A stretch of DNA of 64,000 nt, taken from Zoroaster sp. YZ-2022 (taxonomy: Eukaryota > Echinodermata > Asteroidea > Forcipulatida > Zoroasteridae). The stretch is taken from assembly GCA_029582265.1 (NCBI GenBank), contig CM055822.1, forward strand, positions 41,314,036-41,378,035. The letters run 5' to 3'. The translations under genes were made by a program, and so were the position numbers. Of this stretch, positions 10,801-23,690 are shown piece after piece (the stretch's first letter is position 1; each line of letters opens with the position of its first letter). The notes beneath the pieces are model-generated. The model had not been told where the DNA came from, ran no database searches, and was given only the letters and a program-made list of their open reading frames with translations.

Positions 10801-12030
10801 GGCACACAAACGTCGAATTTGCTTTTAGACAATTATAGCCAGTTTCTATAGCCAGGAGAAATATCCAATCACCCAATGAATGTGTCATTAAAATTATAGG
10901 CCTGTCATGAGGCTTTTTTGACCCAAAAATAAATTTTTGCCCGCCCCAAAAATAAATTGGGGGCGGGCGGAGCAAATCCTAACAGGGGCGGACCTAAAGG
11001 AATCAATAAGTAGGGAACCATCTGAAAAAAATACATTCAGCCGATTGGGAAGAGACCCCTGCCCTCAATCCCCTTCCACGGAGTATCATTTATATGGGAA
11101 AAGCTATCAGGACAGAAACCAGCTGGTTTTTACCAGAAGACCGACAACGCCGTAAATAGACCAGCTTTGAACGGTCCTAATAACGGCATGTACATTACAT
11201 GTACTTACAAAATGTTTATGGCATTCACTGTAATATTTACGAGGTTCGACGCATGTTTATAAGGAGTAGGCCATTCCCGCGGTAAGAACACAGTCTTCTT
11301 TCAACGGTCGATCCACTATTTATATACATTGTGATGTAAAAACATCCCCATACAAACATGCCGGCAGAAATGCTTAAAACCGTCTGAAAGCACCGCTTTA
11401 GTAGAATCTCTAATACCGTTCTTGTGGAAAAACGCACCTAACCTTTCATATTATAAGGCTTTGGCCTATATGTATAAGCCTAGATTTATAAAAAGGTTTT
11501 CGTCTTAAATTAGTACACACGGTCCATGGGCGGATCCGGGGGTGGAGTGCTCGAAGTTGATTACAGTGCGTGAAAATTTACTACGGTATTCATTTGTTCG
11601 TTTTACGGCCCCTTAGTTTTAAGCGCCTTCCCTCTTGTTTTTCTGGATCCAATTCAACAATTCAACATCCCTGCTGAGTTATAAACTATGAAATATTCTA
11701 ATTTGTTTAATAATCTGCTGAAAAGCGTCATCATAAAGTGATTTATCACTTTACTGATTTTTATAATTCGTATTGATTTTTTAATGAAATGTTATTGTTA
11801 GGATTGCCTAAGACATTAAACGTCTTAGAATGGCAAAACTGCGTTTGTACCTTCACTTTCATTGTGCAATCAATCAGTTTCAAAGGAAAAGGAATGGTCT
11901 ACTTTTTAGCATGTTATTATATCCATGAGGATGATGCATGCGTAGTACTTAATCAGTTCTTTACGCCTGTTGATGATGTACAAGGAGATGCGACCTCGGT
12001 CTCATAATGATCGACCCCCACAGCTGTCTC
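10801..12030. other. Gene-free stretch upstream of the RBM12-like gene
   Basis: No coding exon recognised. It contains a small perfect GC-rich hairpin at 10937-10970 (TTGCCCGCCCC ... GGGGGCGGGCGG). The promoter of the minus-strand gene probably lies here, but no decisive core element was identified. Confidence 0.4.
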
Positions 12031-12585
12031 CAATGCAGGGCAATTCCAAACGTTACTCACGTTACATTTTTTAGTACTCTTAATGCCACAATATATATTT
12101 CACCCATCATGTTTTTTTCATAGTAGTTGCATATACCCAGATCTTACTCAGCACAAAATAATAATTTTAGAAATTTGTTATATTATGTACACTATATAAG
12201 AGAAAAGGCGACATTTTATGCATGTCTGAAAAATGCAACGTGGGTAACCAGCATTTTTCTCTTATGTAGTGCACATATAACACATTTCTGAAATAAAGTA
12301 AGACTAATTGCGGTGACACCATGTGAAATGCTCAATTGAGTTCTTTTCAGAACTAATTACTACTCAATTGAGCATTTCACATGGTGTCACCGCAATTAGT
12401 CTTACTTATCCTCCTCACCCTGCAAAGCTACAAGTTCTACATATAAATTTTTTAAATTATTTTATTTTATTTTATTTTTTGTGCTGAGTAAGGTCTGGGT
12501 ATAATGCAACTACTTTGAAAAAACTGATAAGTGAAATATGTAAGTAACGTTAGTAACCATAGAATTGCCCTGCAGAATCTTGGAT
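12031..12585. mobile_element. Nested fold-back element
   Basis: Long inverted arms: 12031-12175 (GCAGGGCAATTC, AACGTTACT, TAGTTGCATATACCCAGA, CTTACTCAGCAC) against 12465-12585 in reverse complement. Inside sits a second near-perfect palindrome of family D at 12298-12408. The arrangement suggests insertion of one fold-back element into another. No coding capacity. Confidence 0.75.
12298..12440. mobile_element. Family D palindrome (copy 1)
   Basis: TAAGACTAATTGCGGTGACA continuing through ACCATGTGAAATGCTCAATTGAG is repeated in reverse complement, ending at 12408; arms are about 43 bp. It is followed by the shared non-palindromic tail TTATCCTCCTCACC...GCAAAGCTACAAGTTCTAC. The same tail follows the copy at 38979-39213, so it belongs to the element. 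Confidence 0.75.
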
Positions 12586-12589
12586 ATAA

Positions 12590-14514
12590 CATGAATAAAA
12601 TCAATGTAATTTAAGGTGCTTAGCGGCGATTTAGTCTGATGCGGTGACTACAGTCACTATACCGTTGGATAGTCCGTACAGCAGTGAGTACATGATGGTC
12701 AAATAACTAGACCGATTGAAATACCCTTTCCACCAGGGTCCAGTAGTGACACAGGTAGGCCAAGTGAACGATGTGGCAGAGGTTCAAATTGAATTCAGGC
12801 AATCTTAATAATAATCCGACTGGTTCGCACATCATTGTTGAACCTAACGAAATTAAACAATTATTTTGTGTTACACCAAATGGAAAATAGACTAATCGCT
12901 TACGCTATAGGCCTAGCCTATTGTAGAACAAAACCGTTATTTAAATTACAATGTATATCTTGTACAAGTAGGTTTGTGAACATGTAGGTCATAATATCTC
13001 ATTTTGGATAGGCGTAAGGTGTTTGGCTATGAATAGCCAAACGTCACAGCAATATGCTTCCAGGCAGGCGCGGGTGTTGTATAACTTATACAAGTGGCAA
13101 CTGTCAAGTCTCCAATAAACTCTTTTTACAATCTCGATATCAAAGTCAATCACCGATCCGATAGGATAAAAAAAAAGGAAAAAAATGTTTGCCGTCTTCA
13201 TTCAGAACTACCCACTTCTCATCACTTAGCCATATTAAATGTGTTCTCCACTTCTCTGCATGTTTTTTCACTTTTCGATGTCCAATCATCGTTATTACGG
13301 TACACAACATTAGTTACCGGTACATGATGTTACAGAACGCACGACATCACATGTGTACACTGTTGTATGTCATGTAATCCGTCCAACTTCCAATGGACAC
13401 TTCCACTTGCAATCAGGGGTAACATGGTTTAATACCAGGCACCACATTAGCAATTACATTTCAGAAATAAATATACATGCATATACCAAATCTCCGACAT
13501 ACATTGTACGATCCATGCAAATGGATTAATTGCAGAAATATTATCTGACTAGCGCCATTTGATTGTCACTCACCGTGACGTCTCGCTATACAGGATTTTG
13601 CATAACATGTACATCTTTTTCTTCCTCATGCCATTATGCTTGAAGAAGCCAACTAAATACGTCACTTGTCATATAAGACACAATTAGTCCTATGAGTGTA
13701 TACAGTCAACAGGTGAACATCAATCAGAACGTAGATATTTTAAGTTTTCATCTAAATAAATTATGATGGTAACAGATCGTTCCCGCGTGGAGCTAGAATA
13801 TTAGTTCTGGATCGAGGTCAGCGAGGTTCCGGTGGGATGAACTGCCTTCAACACCGCAGTCGTTTGTTAAATTATATATGTACGATTTTATAAACAAGAC
13901 CACCAGTTTCACCACCCATGAACGAAATTAAAAATCACGTTTGCTATAATGGGTATGAACGTTTATGCAGTTATGACAGCCCACGATTTTGTCATGTCCG
14001 AGTGACATGTACCAACAGGCAAAGTTAATGACAGGTTCGTAATTTTAATTGGAAATTAAGTATGCGATCGTGCTGTTGTTGTTAACAAACAAATCAATAA
14101 AATAACCCACAGGGAAAATCCGACTAGGAACATAAACCAATTTTGTGTGTGAACAATGAAAAGATCGAATCAGAGACATCCGAATTATACCGTACCAGCC
14201 AACTAAACTATCCTGCCCTATGGTTGGTGTGTTCCAAAATTGTCAGAAGACGCACTATGAGGAAGCTTATTATCGTATAAACAATTTGGTAGGCCACCAA
14301 ACCACAGGGCAAAATAACTCGGAAGGATGTAGTGCGCTGAGATTGTATTTATAATCCCGAGGTTACAGATTCGAATTCATATTCAATGTGCATTCATTTA
14401 TTGAAAAGTGAATTTACCCGTTTATTTATTAAATGTTTATGTCACCAGGTACAAATAGATTTGGTAAGCTGGGTCAAATTATGAAACATTGTTGAACTGG
14501 TTAGGTATAAATTA
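12590..14514. other. Gene-free stretch
   Basis: No supported gene, RNA or repeat boundary seen. Open frames are short and show no recognisable motifs. Confidence 0.5.
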
Positions 14515-14825
14515 TTAACCCTCCTATGGTTTGACCTTTCAAAATCTGCTTACGGGCCATAATGGCTATCAATTATTATGAACCCTTTAAAACCCTCCAG
14601 AATTTGTTGCTACTGAACAACCACACCTTTCAATACCCTTTGAAAGGTATTGAAACATTTCAACACCAGTTTGTTCAGAGAGTTGTTACACCTTTCGAAA
14701 CCTTTCATAGGTCCCTTTTGTCAGACAGTTTTCTCACCTTTCAAAACCCTTCAGTACAGCAAACTTGAAAGGTTTTGAAAGGTCTGACAATTCTATGGCA
14801 ACTGCACTGTATATAGGAGGGTTAA
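14515..14825. mobile_element. TTAA-bounded MITE, CCCTCCTA-type ends
   Basis: TTAACCCTCCTATGG at the left and ATATAGGAGGGTTAA at the right form the terminal inverted repeats with TTAA at both borders. The interior is rich in short inverted words around TTTCAAAACC/GGTTTTGAAAGG. The ends match the family B elements at 42425, 56481, 59386, 62674 and 63361, but the interior differs, so this is a separate subfamily. Confidence 0.8.
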
Positions 14826-16001
14826 TATAATAGGCCAATAAAAACATTTGTGCAATTGGGGTTTAGGTGTACAAATAAGTTAAAAAGCACTCAGCTGAAT
14901 AAATTCTGAAATATTTTGAAGTTACAGCGAAAAGGAGCTACAGCCTAGTACTATACAACAAGATGCGATATAGGTCATCGATTTGGACAAAGGTTCGAGT
15001 CATGGGTTCTTTCTCTGAAATAATTCTGCTACCATAAAATAACTAAAGAGTGTGTAGAACACGACATGTTCAGTTATAATGGCGTCCATTGCAGGCAACT
15101 TTGAGGGGCAGATGGTTGGGGGAAGGGAGAGAATTCACAAAACTTGTTTGATGAATTCTCCCTTCAGTTGCAATCACCGATATAGTTATGGCCCTAGTCC
15201 ATGCCCACCCTTAGCAATGCTGAAAACTCTGTCAGGCTACAAGCATAAAACCAAGTGTTTGAGCAACATAGCAATAGAAGCCATGAAAAGTCTCAATTCT
15301 ATAGGTTAGCCTGTGTCGTTTGATTGAAATGCTGGATTAGTGTATTACCAAGAAGGCACTGCAGATGCAGGTATGTTGCATCAGAGCACTATGATGGACC
15401 AGTGATTACATGAAGAAGCTGATGTACTGGTAAGGTGACCTCAAATCATGAAGGAAGATCAATTTAAAAGTTGCAGTTGAAGAGATTTAGCTCATGAATT
15501 AAATCAAAATTCTGTAGTTATTATTGAAGCCATATGAGCTTTAACCATTTCTGAAAGATCCATAAAGCCTAACTGCACAAACTAGTTTATCAAGACCAAG
15601 TATGTACAGTGAATACGGGAACAAAATCCATGGCTGGTAGCACTTGGATAGAGGCCATCAGGGTACAAAAATAAATTAAGGGTCTGTGCGCAATTGTACT
15701 ACCTTCAGCTATGCAAGTACAAATATGTATTCTGATTTTGTAAAACTTCACTGCTATTTGGAGAAGTTATGTAGAACCCTAGATACAAGAACCAAATGTT
15801 GTAAAATCAAAACGGCAGCTATGATTTGATTATTTCTATTATAATAAAGGAAATATGTGTATATAATATATTATATATAATCTTTCCAAGTGTTTAATTT
15901 ATTTTGAATATAGAAGTATACAGTCGAGTCCTATGATGTTTCAGAAATGTCACCTGAAGACTTATCAAGACATTGAGAAAATCTATCTTGTCAAGCAAAA
16001 T
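14826..16001. other. Gene-free stretch
   Basis: No convincing exon or repeat. One 76-codon plus-strand frame at 15079 has no recognisable domain and no conserved context. Confidence 0.5.
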
Positions 16002-17155
16002 TAAAGGCATGGTACAACATTGGTACAAAATTACCGGATTATCAAACTATTATGTAAAAACTCACTTGTGATTATGTTGGTACACACATCAACCATACTG
16101 AGAAATGATTTCGTCTGAAGTGATTTTATCTTTGTCATGTTGAGTTAAATTGTTTAACATAAAATCATGTATTTTTTTTCAAAAGATTAGTAAAGCAGAG
16201 GGTTGAAAAGAATCATTTCCCAAATACCAATATTATACCTTTAAAGCTATAGTCATCATATTTTTAGAGTAACAAAGACAAATTTATAGTGGGATTTAAA
16301 AAAGGTATGGGATTGGTACTTTAATACAAATAACAAAACTTATTTGGTGTAAAGCTGATGATGGTATTAATCTAATACGTATATCTGCCGTAGAAATAAT
16401 TTTGTTCGAGATGTTGAATTTGTTTTTAAGAAAATCGAAATAATAACCAGTTTGAATTATGAAAACGGGACTCTTTCCTAAATTCCACATTTAAATGAAT
16501 ACAAACAATCTGAATGCATTTCACTACAACACAACCTAATATAAAGCTGAAACTTTCATAGGTAAGTTGTGTTACAGGTAAAAAAATCATTCAATTTGAT
16601 ACCCGGCTCATTCAATTTCGTTTGAAAATAAATGCTCAGCTACATCAGCATTCAACAGTTAAAAAGAGTCATTCAATTTCAACACCTGAACATTCACTCG
16701 ACAAATAAGATCATTCAATTTCAACACTTGAGCATTCACTCGACAAATAAGATCATTCAATTTCAAATGGTCGCTAAGTTCATTCAATTTCGTCAAAGCC
16801 AGTAACAACAGGCTGGTGCGCTTCGATGACTCTGAATTTGATTGCACCTATTGCGAAAATGTGGTAGATATTCAACATAAGAATGGTGATCTTGTAGTTT
16901 TGAATGCCTATAAACGAAATAGAATGAAAAGAAAGAAATCATGTGTGCGCGAAAACGAAATTGAATGCAATAATATCGAAAGAGAAACCCTAGTTGGATT
17001 GAATTATCAAAATCGCGTGAATTTGAAAGCGTGTTGATGAAAATGAATGATTTTTTGTTGAAATTGGCCGGGAAAACCTATATTATGTAGTATTGATTCA
17101 AAGAAAGTAAGCCTACTCTTAAATGCCGTTTGCCAATGTTAAACCTTCCCTTTGA
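16002..17155. mobile_element. Family F element with internal insertion
   Basis: The left end GGCATGGTACAACATTGG and right end GCCAATGTTAAACCTTCCC form diverged terminal inverted repeats. Around 16330-16440 is the segment CTTATTTGGTGTAAAGCTGA followed by TGATGGTATTAAT, homologous to one unit of the giant satellite at 46778-52814. The region 16589-17050 looks like a later insertion made of repeated TCATTCAATTTC words and, beyond the midpoint, their reverse complement. Confidence 0.55.
16589..17052. repeat. TCATTCAATTTC motif cluster, mirrored
   Basis: The 12-mer TCATTCAATTTC (or one-base variants) occurs six times from 16589 to 16795. The right half carries the inverse forms (GAAATTGAATG at about 16958, GAATGATTTTTTG at about 17044). 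Outer words CCCGGCTCATTCAATTTC and GAAATTGGCCGGG are also inverted, so this is probably a fold-back insertion. No recognised product. Confidence 0.5.
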
Positions 17156-17159
17156 CTGT

Positions 17160-18647
17160 GATCTCTGGATTACCTGGAGCTCTTTGATAGTGTTACCCCA
17201 AATTTCCAAAGTTTTTGGGCCCAACTCATAAGCCATGAAACCCATCCATGCCATGTAGCCCGGGATAACGCCTTAGTTAGATGATAAACCTGGAATTCTG
17301 GAAATGGCAGCCAGGGGATCACTCAAGGAGAGGATGTGGCTCTTTTAAATTATCAAATCATCAAATAATAAACAAAGGATCCCTACTAGGTTCAGAATTT
17401 TTATTTCAAAAATTGAATTATGTACCTTTTCAGTTTCCCCTTGTGGATTACTTTATACATTTGTATTTGTTAAAGACGTAAAGGCGGCTTATCAAGATAA
17501 ACATCTTCATTACTCTCCTCATGACTTCACATGATGATTAATCGAATGGGTCATCCTGATACAATACTGTACACATTCTAGATGAAGCATCATAGAAAGT
17601 CGACTTCTTAGAGACAATTTGTGGACTGTGGTAGCACCATTTATAGTAAAAAGTGTGCTGGTTCTGAGCAGAAAAGGTTGTTTGACGTCTCAACATTTTA
17701 GATCAGTTCATCTCCTGAAGACAATTGGTATACTACTCAAAAAATCAAGTTATCAAATCACCAGCTCTTCCCGGAACCAACACAATAGTATAACGCATTA
17801 AAGATATTACATGATGCTACCACAAAATTCCTCTTACCAAACTTATTTAAACAAATAATCTTGACAAGACTGAATAAATACCCAAGTATTGTTTAAAACA
17901 CCGCCATGGTAAAAGCCACAATTTAGGAAAAAAGGGGATCTAAATTTGTTTTAGGTATCCATTGTTAGACTTGCAATATATTTCTGTATGCGTATTACAA
18001 ATACACAGGGTATTCAAAAGTATCCAAATTTGATGAGATAATCTTTATGGCATCTTGGTATTATTACATTCAGAGCACTGTAAAACCAAAGGTAGCAGAA
18101 CTGCTCAAACATAATGGTTGGGCCTGGTTGCGATGCACTCGGACAAGCCTGGCACGATCACATTCAAAAGGTTCTTGGCAAAAGTGTACAATGCTGCAGC
18201 TTTGAGTGATCCTAGTGATGGTTGCCATGGATTGAGAGGCAGCAATGATGTAAAATGTCTCCTGCCAGCGACCACCAAAATGCAAGCGGTTGAATAAGTC
18301 TGTAGAAATCATTATGCATTGACAGCGGTCAAACTTTGCACATTGATTGTAATTGACATTAGTTTCCAAACTGCTCATTGCATGCTCAAAACAAGTTTGA
18401 ATCACAACTTTATGCAAACATACTTTTGAATTATTAGTGATTGTACTGAAAACCAAAACAATGAAAATCTGTGCAGATGATTTTTTTTTAGATAATTGTT
18501 GCAGTAACATAAACATGACAATCAAAGTGATTTGTTTACTTGTATGTCTCCGACAGAAATGATGTTTGCACCAGAGAGCTTAATAAGTCATGGCTAATAC
18601 ATGTAGATTTGGCGTCTACATGTGTAGCACCTTATTACAGCTATTGC
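17160..18647. other. Gene-free stretch
   Basis: No supported gene. A 151-codon minus-strand frame (18525 to 18070) was examined; its product has no recognisable domain, and neither splice context nor repeat membership could be shown. Confidence 0.4.
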
Positions 18648-18738
18648 TTAACCCCAAACTCCCTAGACAACAAAGCCAGTTGGAGGATTTTGAAGGATTT
18701 TTATTGTTTTAATACAATGCCTAGGGAGTTAGGCTTAA
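18648..18738. mobile_element. TTAA-bounded MITE, family C (minimal copy)
   Basis: A 91-bp element from TTAACCCCAAACTCCCTAG to CTAGGGAGTTAGGCTTAA with TTAA at both ends. The interior contains GGAGGATTTTGAAGGATTTT, the word shared by larger family C copies at 26673, 40689, 43437 and 54183. Confidence 0.7.
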
Positions 18739-18965
18739 GGCCATAAACACAATTGAATTTTGCATTATCATTATTACTAACAATATGCCTTTTGTGAGTT
18801 TCATTTAGATGTCTGGTGAATTGACCAAAGTAAGTGAAATGTGCACATTTAAATTTGAATTTCAAAGGCTTAACATACCGTTGCAGTTTTGCTACACCAT
18901 GTGTTAGAGGATGCTCTTGCATGATAACCTTATAATAGACTTCTAAGCTTGAGGTTAATAAGCAT

Positions 18966-19462
18966 TAGTCTTGGGCGATATTGATTTTTTTCATCCACGA
19001 TATATCGTCAAACATATATCGCGATTTTCGATAGTATCACAATTAATTTTTTTTCATTCACGCATGATAACCACAGGTATGTACCACTCTACAAGTGTCA
19101 CAATAAATCGCCAGCGCTTAGCTGAGAGCCACCTACAATTGCGCAATTGTGAGTGCACCATGGACATTGGAAAATTACTTTACATAGTGTATGTACTTCT
19201 GTAGGCCTCTGTATGGTGGCTCCTTTGTGATCCAACAGTTAGCTAACCATAGTTCGCTTTTGTTTATCACTTCTGAAAGCCGAGACTGACCAAATTTTGT
19301 TTCCATGGATTTTTCTCACAATTGAGATTTTTGTTTTTCAATCGCGATATATTTTTTCAATCGCCATTTGTCAATAACTTGGCAACTTGGAAAGGTTCTC
19401 AATATTGTAATCGAATAAAAAAGGTATCGCGATATTCGATATCTTGTAATCGCCCAAGCCTA
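18966..19462. mobile_element. hAT-type MITE with perfect 8-bp TSD
   Basis: The 497-bp element starts TAGTCTTGGGCGATAT and ends ATCGCCCAAGCCTA. Identical 8-bp flanks ATAAGCAT lie at 18958-18965 and 19463-19470. Interior ATATATCG/CGATAT-rich arms are inverted. A relative lies at 45275-45685. Confidence 0.88.
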
Positions 19463-19509
19463 ATAAGCATTAGGTTGCCCTAAATCATGTCATTATTATA
19501 GTAATAGTG

Positions 19510-19679
19510 TTAAAGGGACAATATCATCACGATCAACAGGGCATGGAATTGGAGTGCTAGTTTTAGATTAACTCAGTGTCTGAAAATAATACCAAACATA
19601 TTACCGTTGCTTTAACTAGGACACTGATTCCATGCCCTGTTGAAAGTCTGCTCTGATCACGACGATACTGTCCCATTAA
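19510..19679. mobile_element. TTAA-bounded MITE, family A (copy 3, internally deleted)
   Basis: TTAAAGGGACAATATCATCA at the left and GACGATACTGTCCCATTAA at the right. Shorter than copy 1; central sequence is missing. Confidence 0.75.
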
Positions 19680-21091
19680 GATTGGGAAATTCAAATTTAA
19701 ATATGTACTTGTCACCGACTTGATTTAGTGCACCAAACATAATTGAACTGAAATCTCTGCAGAAGTATTATTGTAAATATTTAAGCCACATCACAACAAT
19801 TGATTTAATGATTTACAAGTGACTATTGTCGTCCCTGTAATAACCTGGGACTGGCGTGTGACAGCCTCCTGGTAGAATTATGACAAATTCATGTTTTAGT
19901 GATGACAAATGTGGACTGAGCTTTTGTGAAAGCTCCTATATAGCTGTACGAGTTGATACCCAAAGGCGTTCTTGTGGTATCATCAATGACTCACAGTAAA
20001 TGAACATACACAGACAGTGCTGATGGTGATTTAATTTTTGTTGTTAAATCCAAAATGGTATACATGTAATCCTCAGGAACGGACATAAACTTGCAACTTT
20101 TGAAAACCATCAATACTTTTACACTTGATATGGTAGGCCTGTAATTCAAAAATAACAAATTGATGAAATGTAATGTGAAACTGATTTGGTATAAATTTGA
20201 TGATGGTATCAATCTTCCCTAGAAATAATGCCGTCTGAGAAGCTACCTCTTAAGAAAATGTCTAGTTTGAATGTTTTTTTCCCCTTTTTTTTATTCTTTC
20301 CTAAAATCATTACAAGGATGATATCATTGCATACAAAACATCTTATTTCATTTTCACTATTTTCTTGTTAATGATACAAAGTAGTAAAATGAAACACAGG
20401 TTGGTTGTTTTATGACTTGATTCAAAGAGAGTAAAGCAGACACATAGAAATAGTTTTGCTAACATGTCATACCTTCTCTGAAAGGTGAATTCCAATTTCA
20501 GACAAATTTAATACCACCCGATCCGAGACGGACATTTCCATCAAATTTTGCAATGCAGCAAATTATCAGATTTGGACAAGAAGGAAAAATGATCTGTCCC
20601 ATATAACCATTTTTAACTATTCAAAATTACTAAATTCAAAGAAAAAGTTCCTCTGTAAAAATGTCAGTTGCCATATATAGCCCAGTTTAGACTTTCACCT
20701 TGGTGTACTACTGTGACAGTGTACATAAATACAGAGAGGCAGTCCATTTTGGGTTACCTCACTGAAACATGTATACATCATTAGATTGTAACCGGGAAGC
20801 ATCAACAGTCAAAATTGTTCATGATTGTCCGAATCCAACGAATCTGGCAATAATGCATATTCTGTGCTTGCTGATGAATGAGATTTTCTCTGCAAACAAC
20901 AAACTGACAAACTTTAAAAATCCTTTCTTAAGCCTGAACACCCATGAATAATAAATTACATTATGTAATGTGTCATTTGTGAGCAATGTTTGTGCTGGTA
21001 GTCTGGCGATCAGCGAGCTGTACTCGAAACATCAAATTGCATGTGCTACGTGCGAATAATACACCAATCCAGATTTTCGAAAAACTCGCAC
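19680..21091. other. Gene-free stretch with family F fragment
   Basis: No coding exon recognised. The segment 20165-20485 belongs to family F (described separately). Confidence 0.5.
20165..20485. repeat. Family F repeat with a single satellite-unit homologue
   Basis: Contains GATTTGGTATAAATTTGATG followed by ATGGTATCAATCTTCCCTAG and AAATAATGCCGTCTGAGAAG. These align across both borders of the satellite at 46778-52814 (left TTGGTATAAAGTTGATGATGG, right TATTCCTGTCTGAGATGC). Here the 39-bp segment is present once. Confidence 0.6.
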
Positions 21092-21099
21092 ACATCTAG

Positions 21100-21544
21100 T
21101 AGGGCTGTGCAGAATAACCGAATATTAAAATATTCGATCGATGGTTCATATCCAGTATTTTTTCCAGTTCGAATATTCAAAGAAAAAATGCAGCTTCCAC
21201 AGAGAATAAAGTTTTCGTTGAAGTTGTATTTTTCTTATCGGTTATTTCCCCATCCTCCCATCTACATTTGTTCACCACCTAGCTAGCCTATCCTATCGCA
21301 ATGTTATTTGTGTGATGTAGGCCCCAGCGGCTTCCTTTCATGTTTTAGCAAAGCTAGACAGTGGTTTCAATCCCAACAAAGGGGCTGTCAATCTCCATTT
21401 AGAAAGCCCTTACTAGTGGATAAGAATACTAATTCCAGGGGAATAAAGAAAATCACAAATTGTTGTTGGTGGCCTTTGAATATCAAATATTTGATCCAAA
21501 TCCAAATATCCGGTTAACAAATTATTCGAAAATGCACAGCCCTA
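21100..21544. mobile_element. hAT-type MITE with perfect 8-bp TSD
   Basis: The 445-bp element begins TAGGGCTGTGCAGAATAACC and ends GAAAATGCACAGCCCTA. It is flanked by ACATCTAG at 21092-21099 and 21545-21552. Subterminal AATATTCG/CGAATATT words are repeated and inverted. The ends are classic for hAT elements. Confidence 0.92.
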
Positions 21545-21719
21545 ACATCTAGTCTTGCACCAAGATATTTTTTGGGAATCTATTCGCATGGCTTTATGCA
21601 AGTAGGCTCCAGGACGATGTGAACCCATTCACAAAACGTCTGGGCTCAAGACTAAGCTGTATGTGCAGTAAAGTTTAATTTCATTCTTTATATGACTAGC
21701 CATGATGAAAGAACAAGAT

Positions 21720-21976
21720 GTCTTTCTCCAAACTTGATTTGGATACATATTAGTGTTGTTGGGTACATATTAGTGTTGATGGATTCTGTGCATTTTTCTT
21801 TTGAATTTTAGTTACTTTCAATTAATTTTTAATATTTTTACATTGTACTCAATATTTGTATCATAATATTTTATTGCATTACTGTACTTTTTATGTAAGC
21901 TGGGATCCATGGGAGATCAGTGAGTTTTTCTCACTGAATGGATCACCCAGGATAAATAAGAAATAAATAAATAAAT
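21720..21976 (+). mobile_element. LINE-like 3' end with AAATA tail
   Basis: TGGGATCCATGGGAGATCAG...CACTGAATGGATCACCC forms a stem-loop followed by GGATAAATAAGAAATAAATAAATAAATG. A short stem ahead of a simple A-rich tail is typical of non-LTR retrotransposon 3' ends. No reverse transcriptase sequence is left; the 5' border is uncertain. Confidence 0.5.
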
Positions 21977-22372
21977 GGATACAGAGTGTTGGATGAACAA
22001 GGACTGCATGAGGAGCATTTACCAATGGAGGAAAGGTTTCATGATTTTTTCATCCCAAACATTGATACTATAAAACCACATACATGTACCCCTGGAAGTG
22101 GAAAGCTTTACCAACAAAATGGCGGATAGCAATCCTGTTCTTAAGTCGATACATAATGTAAGCCCATTGGTAGTTCAATGCATTATTTTCGCTACTTCCC
22201 GTTCCAAAGCTGGGATACCGTCGTGTGTAGTTTAACCTACATGTAAATTCCTTGATTTTAACGTTCATAAGTGGATTCTTGAGGCAGAATTTGACTTTGT
22301 TAGTAAGATTTTCAGTCTTTACAACATATGTTAAATGCAAATCCCAAGCATTCTAATTTCTTGCATAAATCC

Positions 22373-22625
22373 TTAACCAGTTCGCACCGGGAATAAAAAA
22401 GTTTTTCCGAACCCAGTGGCGGGTTTATTTTTACTGCACAAACACGACCAATGGTGCTCACCAGAGCGTGACCGCGTCTTCCACCGTATGCTTATGGCTC
22501 GTTGCCACGTCGACCGGGAATCTATACAAATATTCCCGAGAATCCTGTGGCGCGTTTAGACGCTCTCCGATCCGCTGTCCAAAAAAAATTGCGTGTATAC
22601 ACGGCCTCCGACGCGAACTGGTTAA
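22373..22625. mobile_element. TTAA-bounded MITE, TTAACCAGTTCGC ends
   Basis: The 253-bp element runs from TTAACCAGTTCGC to GCGAACTGGTTAA, an exact 13-bp inverted repeat including TTAA. The interior is more GC-rich than its flanks and contains CGGGAATAAAAAAG and GGGAATCTATACAAATATTC. It is a separate TTAA family. Confidence 0.85.
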
Positions 22626-23690
22626 AGAAAAGTGTGTTCAATGCATTTTCATTTGGCTTCAGATGATCGTAGGAGCCAGCTCGTGCGAAGTGGGCATGGT
22701 TTATGTTGGAACTACGTCACACTTACGAACAAGATAGCCAGGTGTAGTGTAATCTTACTGGTCAATCAGCTGTTTGATTGACAGGCTGGATAGGTGTATT
22801 GCAGAGGTAGTATACCCACTTTTATCAGTCGGCCTTGAAGATCAAGTAGGGTGCATGTGCAAAATTTTAACACTGTTCCATCCAATTTTATCGACTAACT
22901 TTGAGAATTCATAACTTTGGTTATCCTAGAATAACAGCAATTCAAAATTTCAATGTTGAGGTAAAAATCAGCATTGAGCATGCTCATGGTAAGCCAAGAA
23001 CGTTCCAGGAATGATTTGAATGTACCCAATGAAGATCATTATTTATATCATAAGCTAACAAGGAGTTCCTTCAGTAATTACAATGGTAAATTATAGACAC
23101 TGGTGAGTTAGGCTATGTTCAGGCTCCTTTGGACATAGCATAGTGTGTGTATGGAAACTAATAAGGCAGCTGCATGATTTAAGGTTTATTATGTATTTAA
23201 AAACCAGTGGCTCTTGGTGATTTAATTACATGGACTATAAAGTATCCATCAATAAAATAAGTAAACAAGACCTTTTCCCCCTTTGAAACATATCAGAACA
23301 ATCAGATTTATAGATAATTTTGTCATTCTTGAAATTATCAAATTACACAGACAATACTCTAAAACAAACAATTTCACGTTACAGGGAAAATCACAGTCTG
23401 ATCGAAGTACTACAAATCATGATGATGATTAAGTTCCTGTCCCAGATACATGTACATGTAACAGTCGATGCATACTGCTATTTCTCAAGGTTACTAAGAT
23501 AAGAACTTTCTCCACAATGTAGATGACCTTCTATGAATCAACAGAATCCTTTGCAATCATTTCACATCACTAATTATTATTAAATCATTTCTGGTTAGTG
23601 CAGGCATTTTGTTCATAATAAATTAATTTACATGTATCTGTGGAAATGGACAGAAACACACCAACCATTGTTCTGCCTCCTTTCCAATCA
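22626..23690. other. Gene-free stretch
   Basis: No supported gene or bounded repeat. Open frames are short and unrecognised. Confidence 0.5.

Noticed and set aside
18070..18525. 151-codon minus-strand frame
   Set aside because: No recognisable domain, no splice or promoter context, and cysteine-rich random-looking composition. Kept only as a note.
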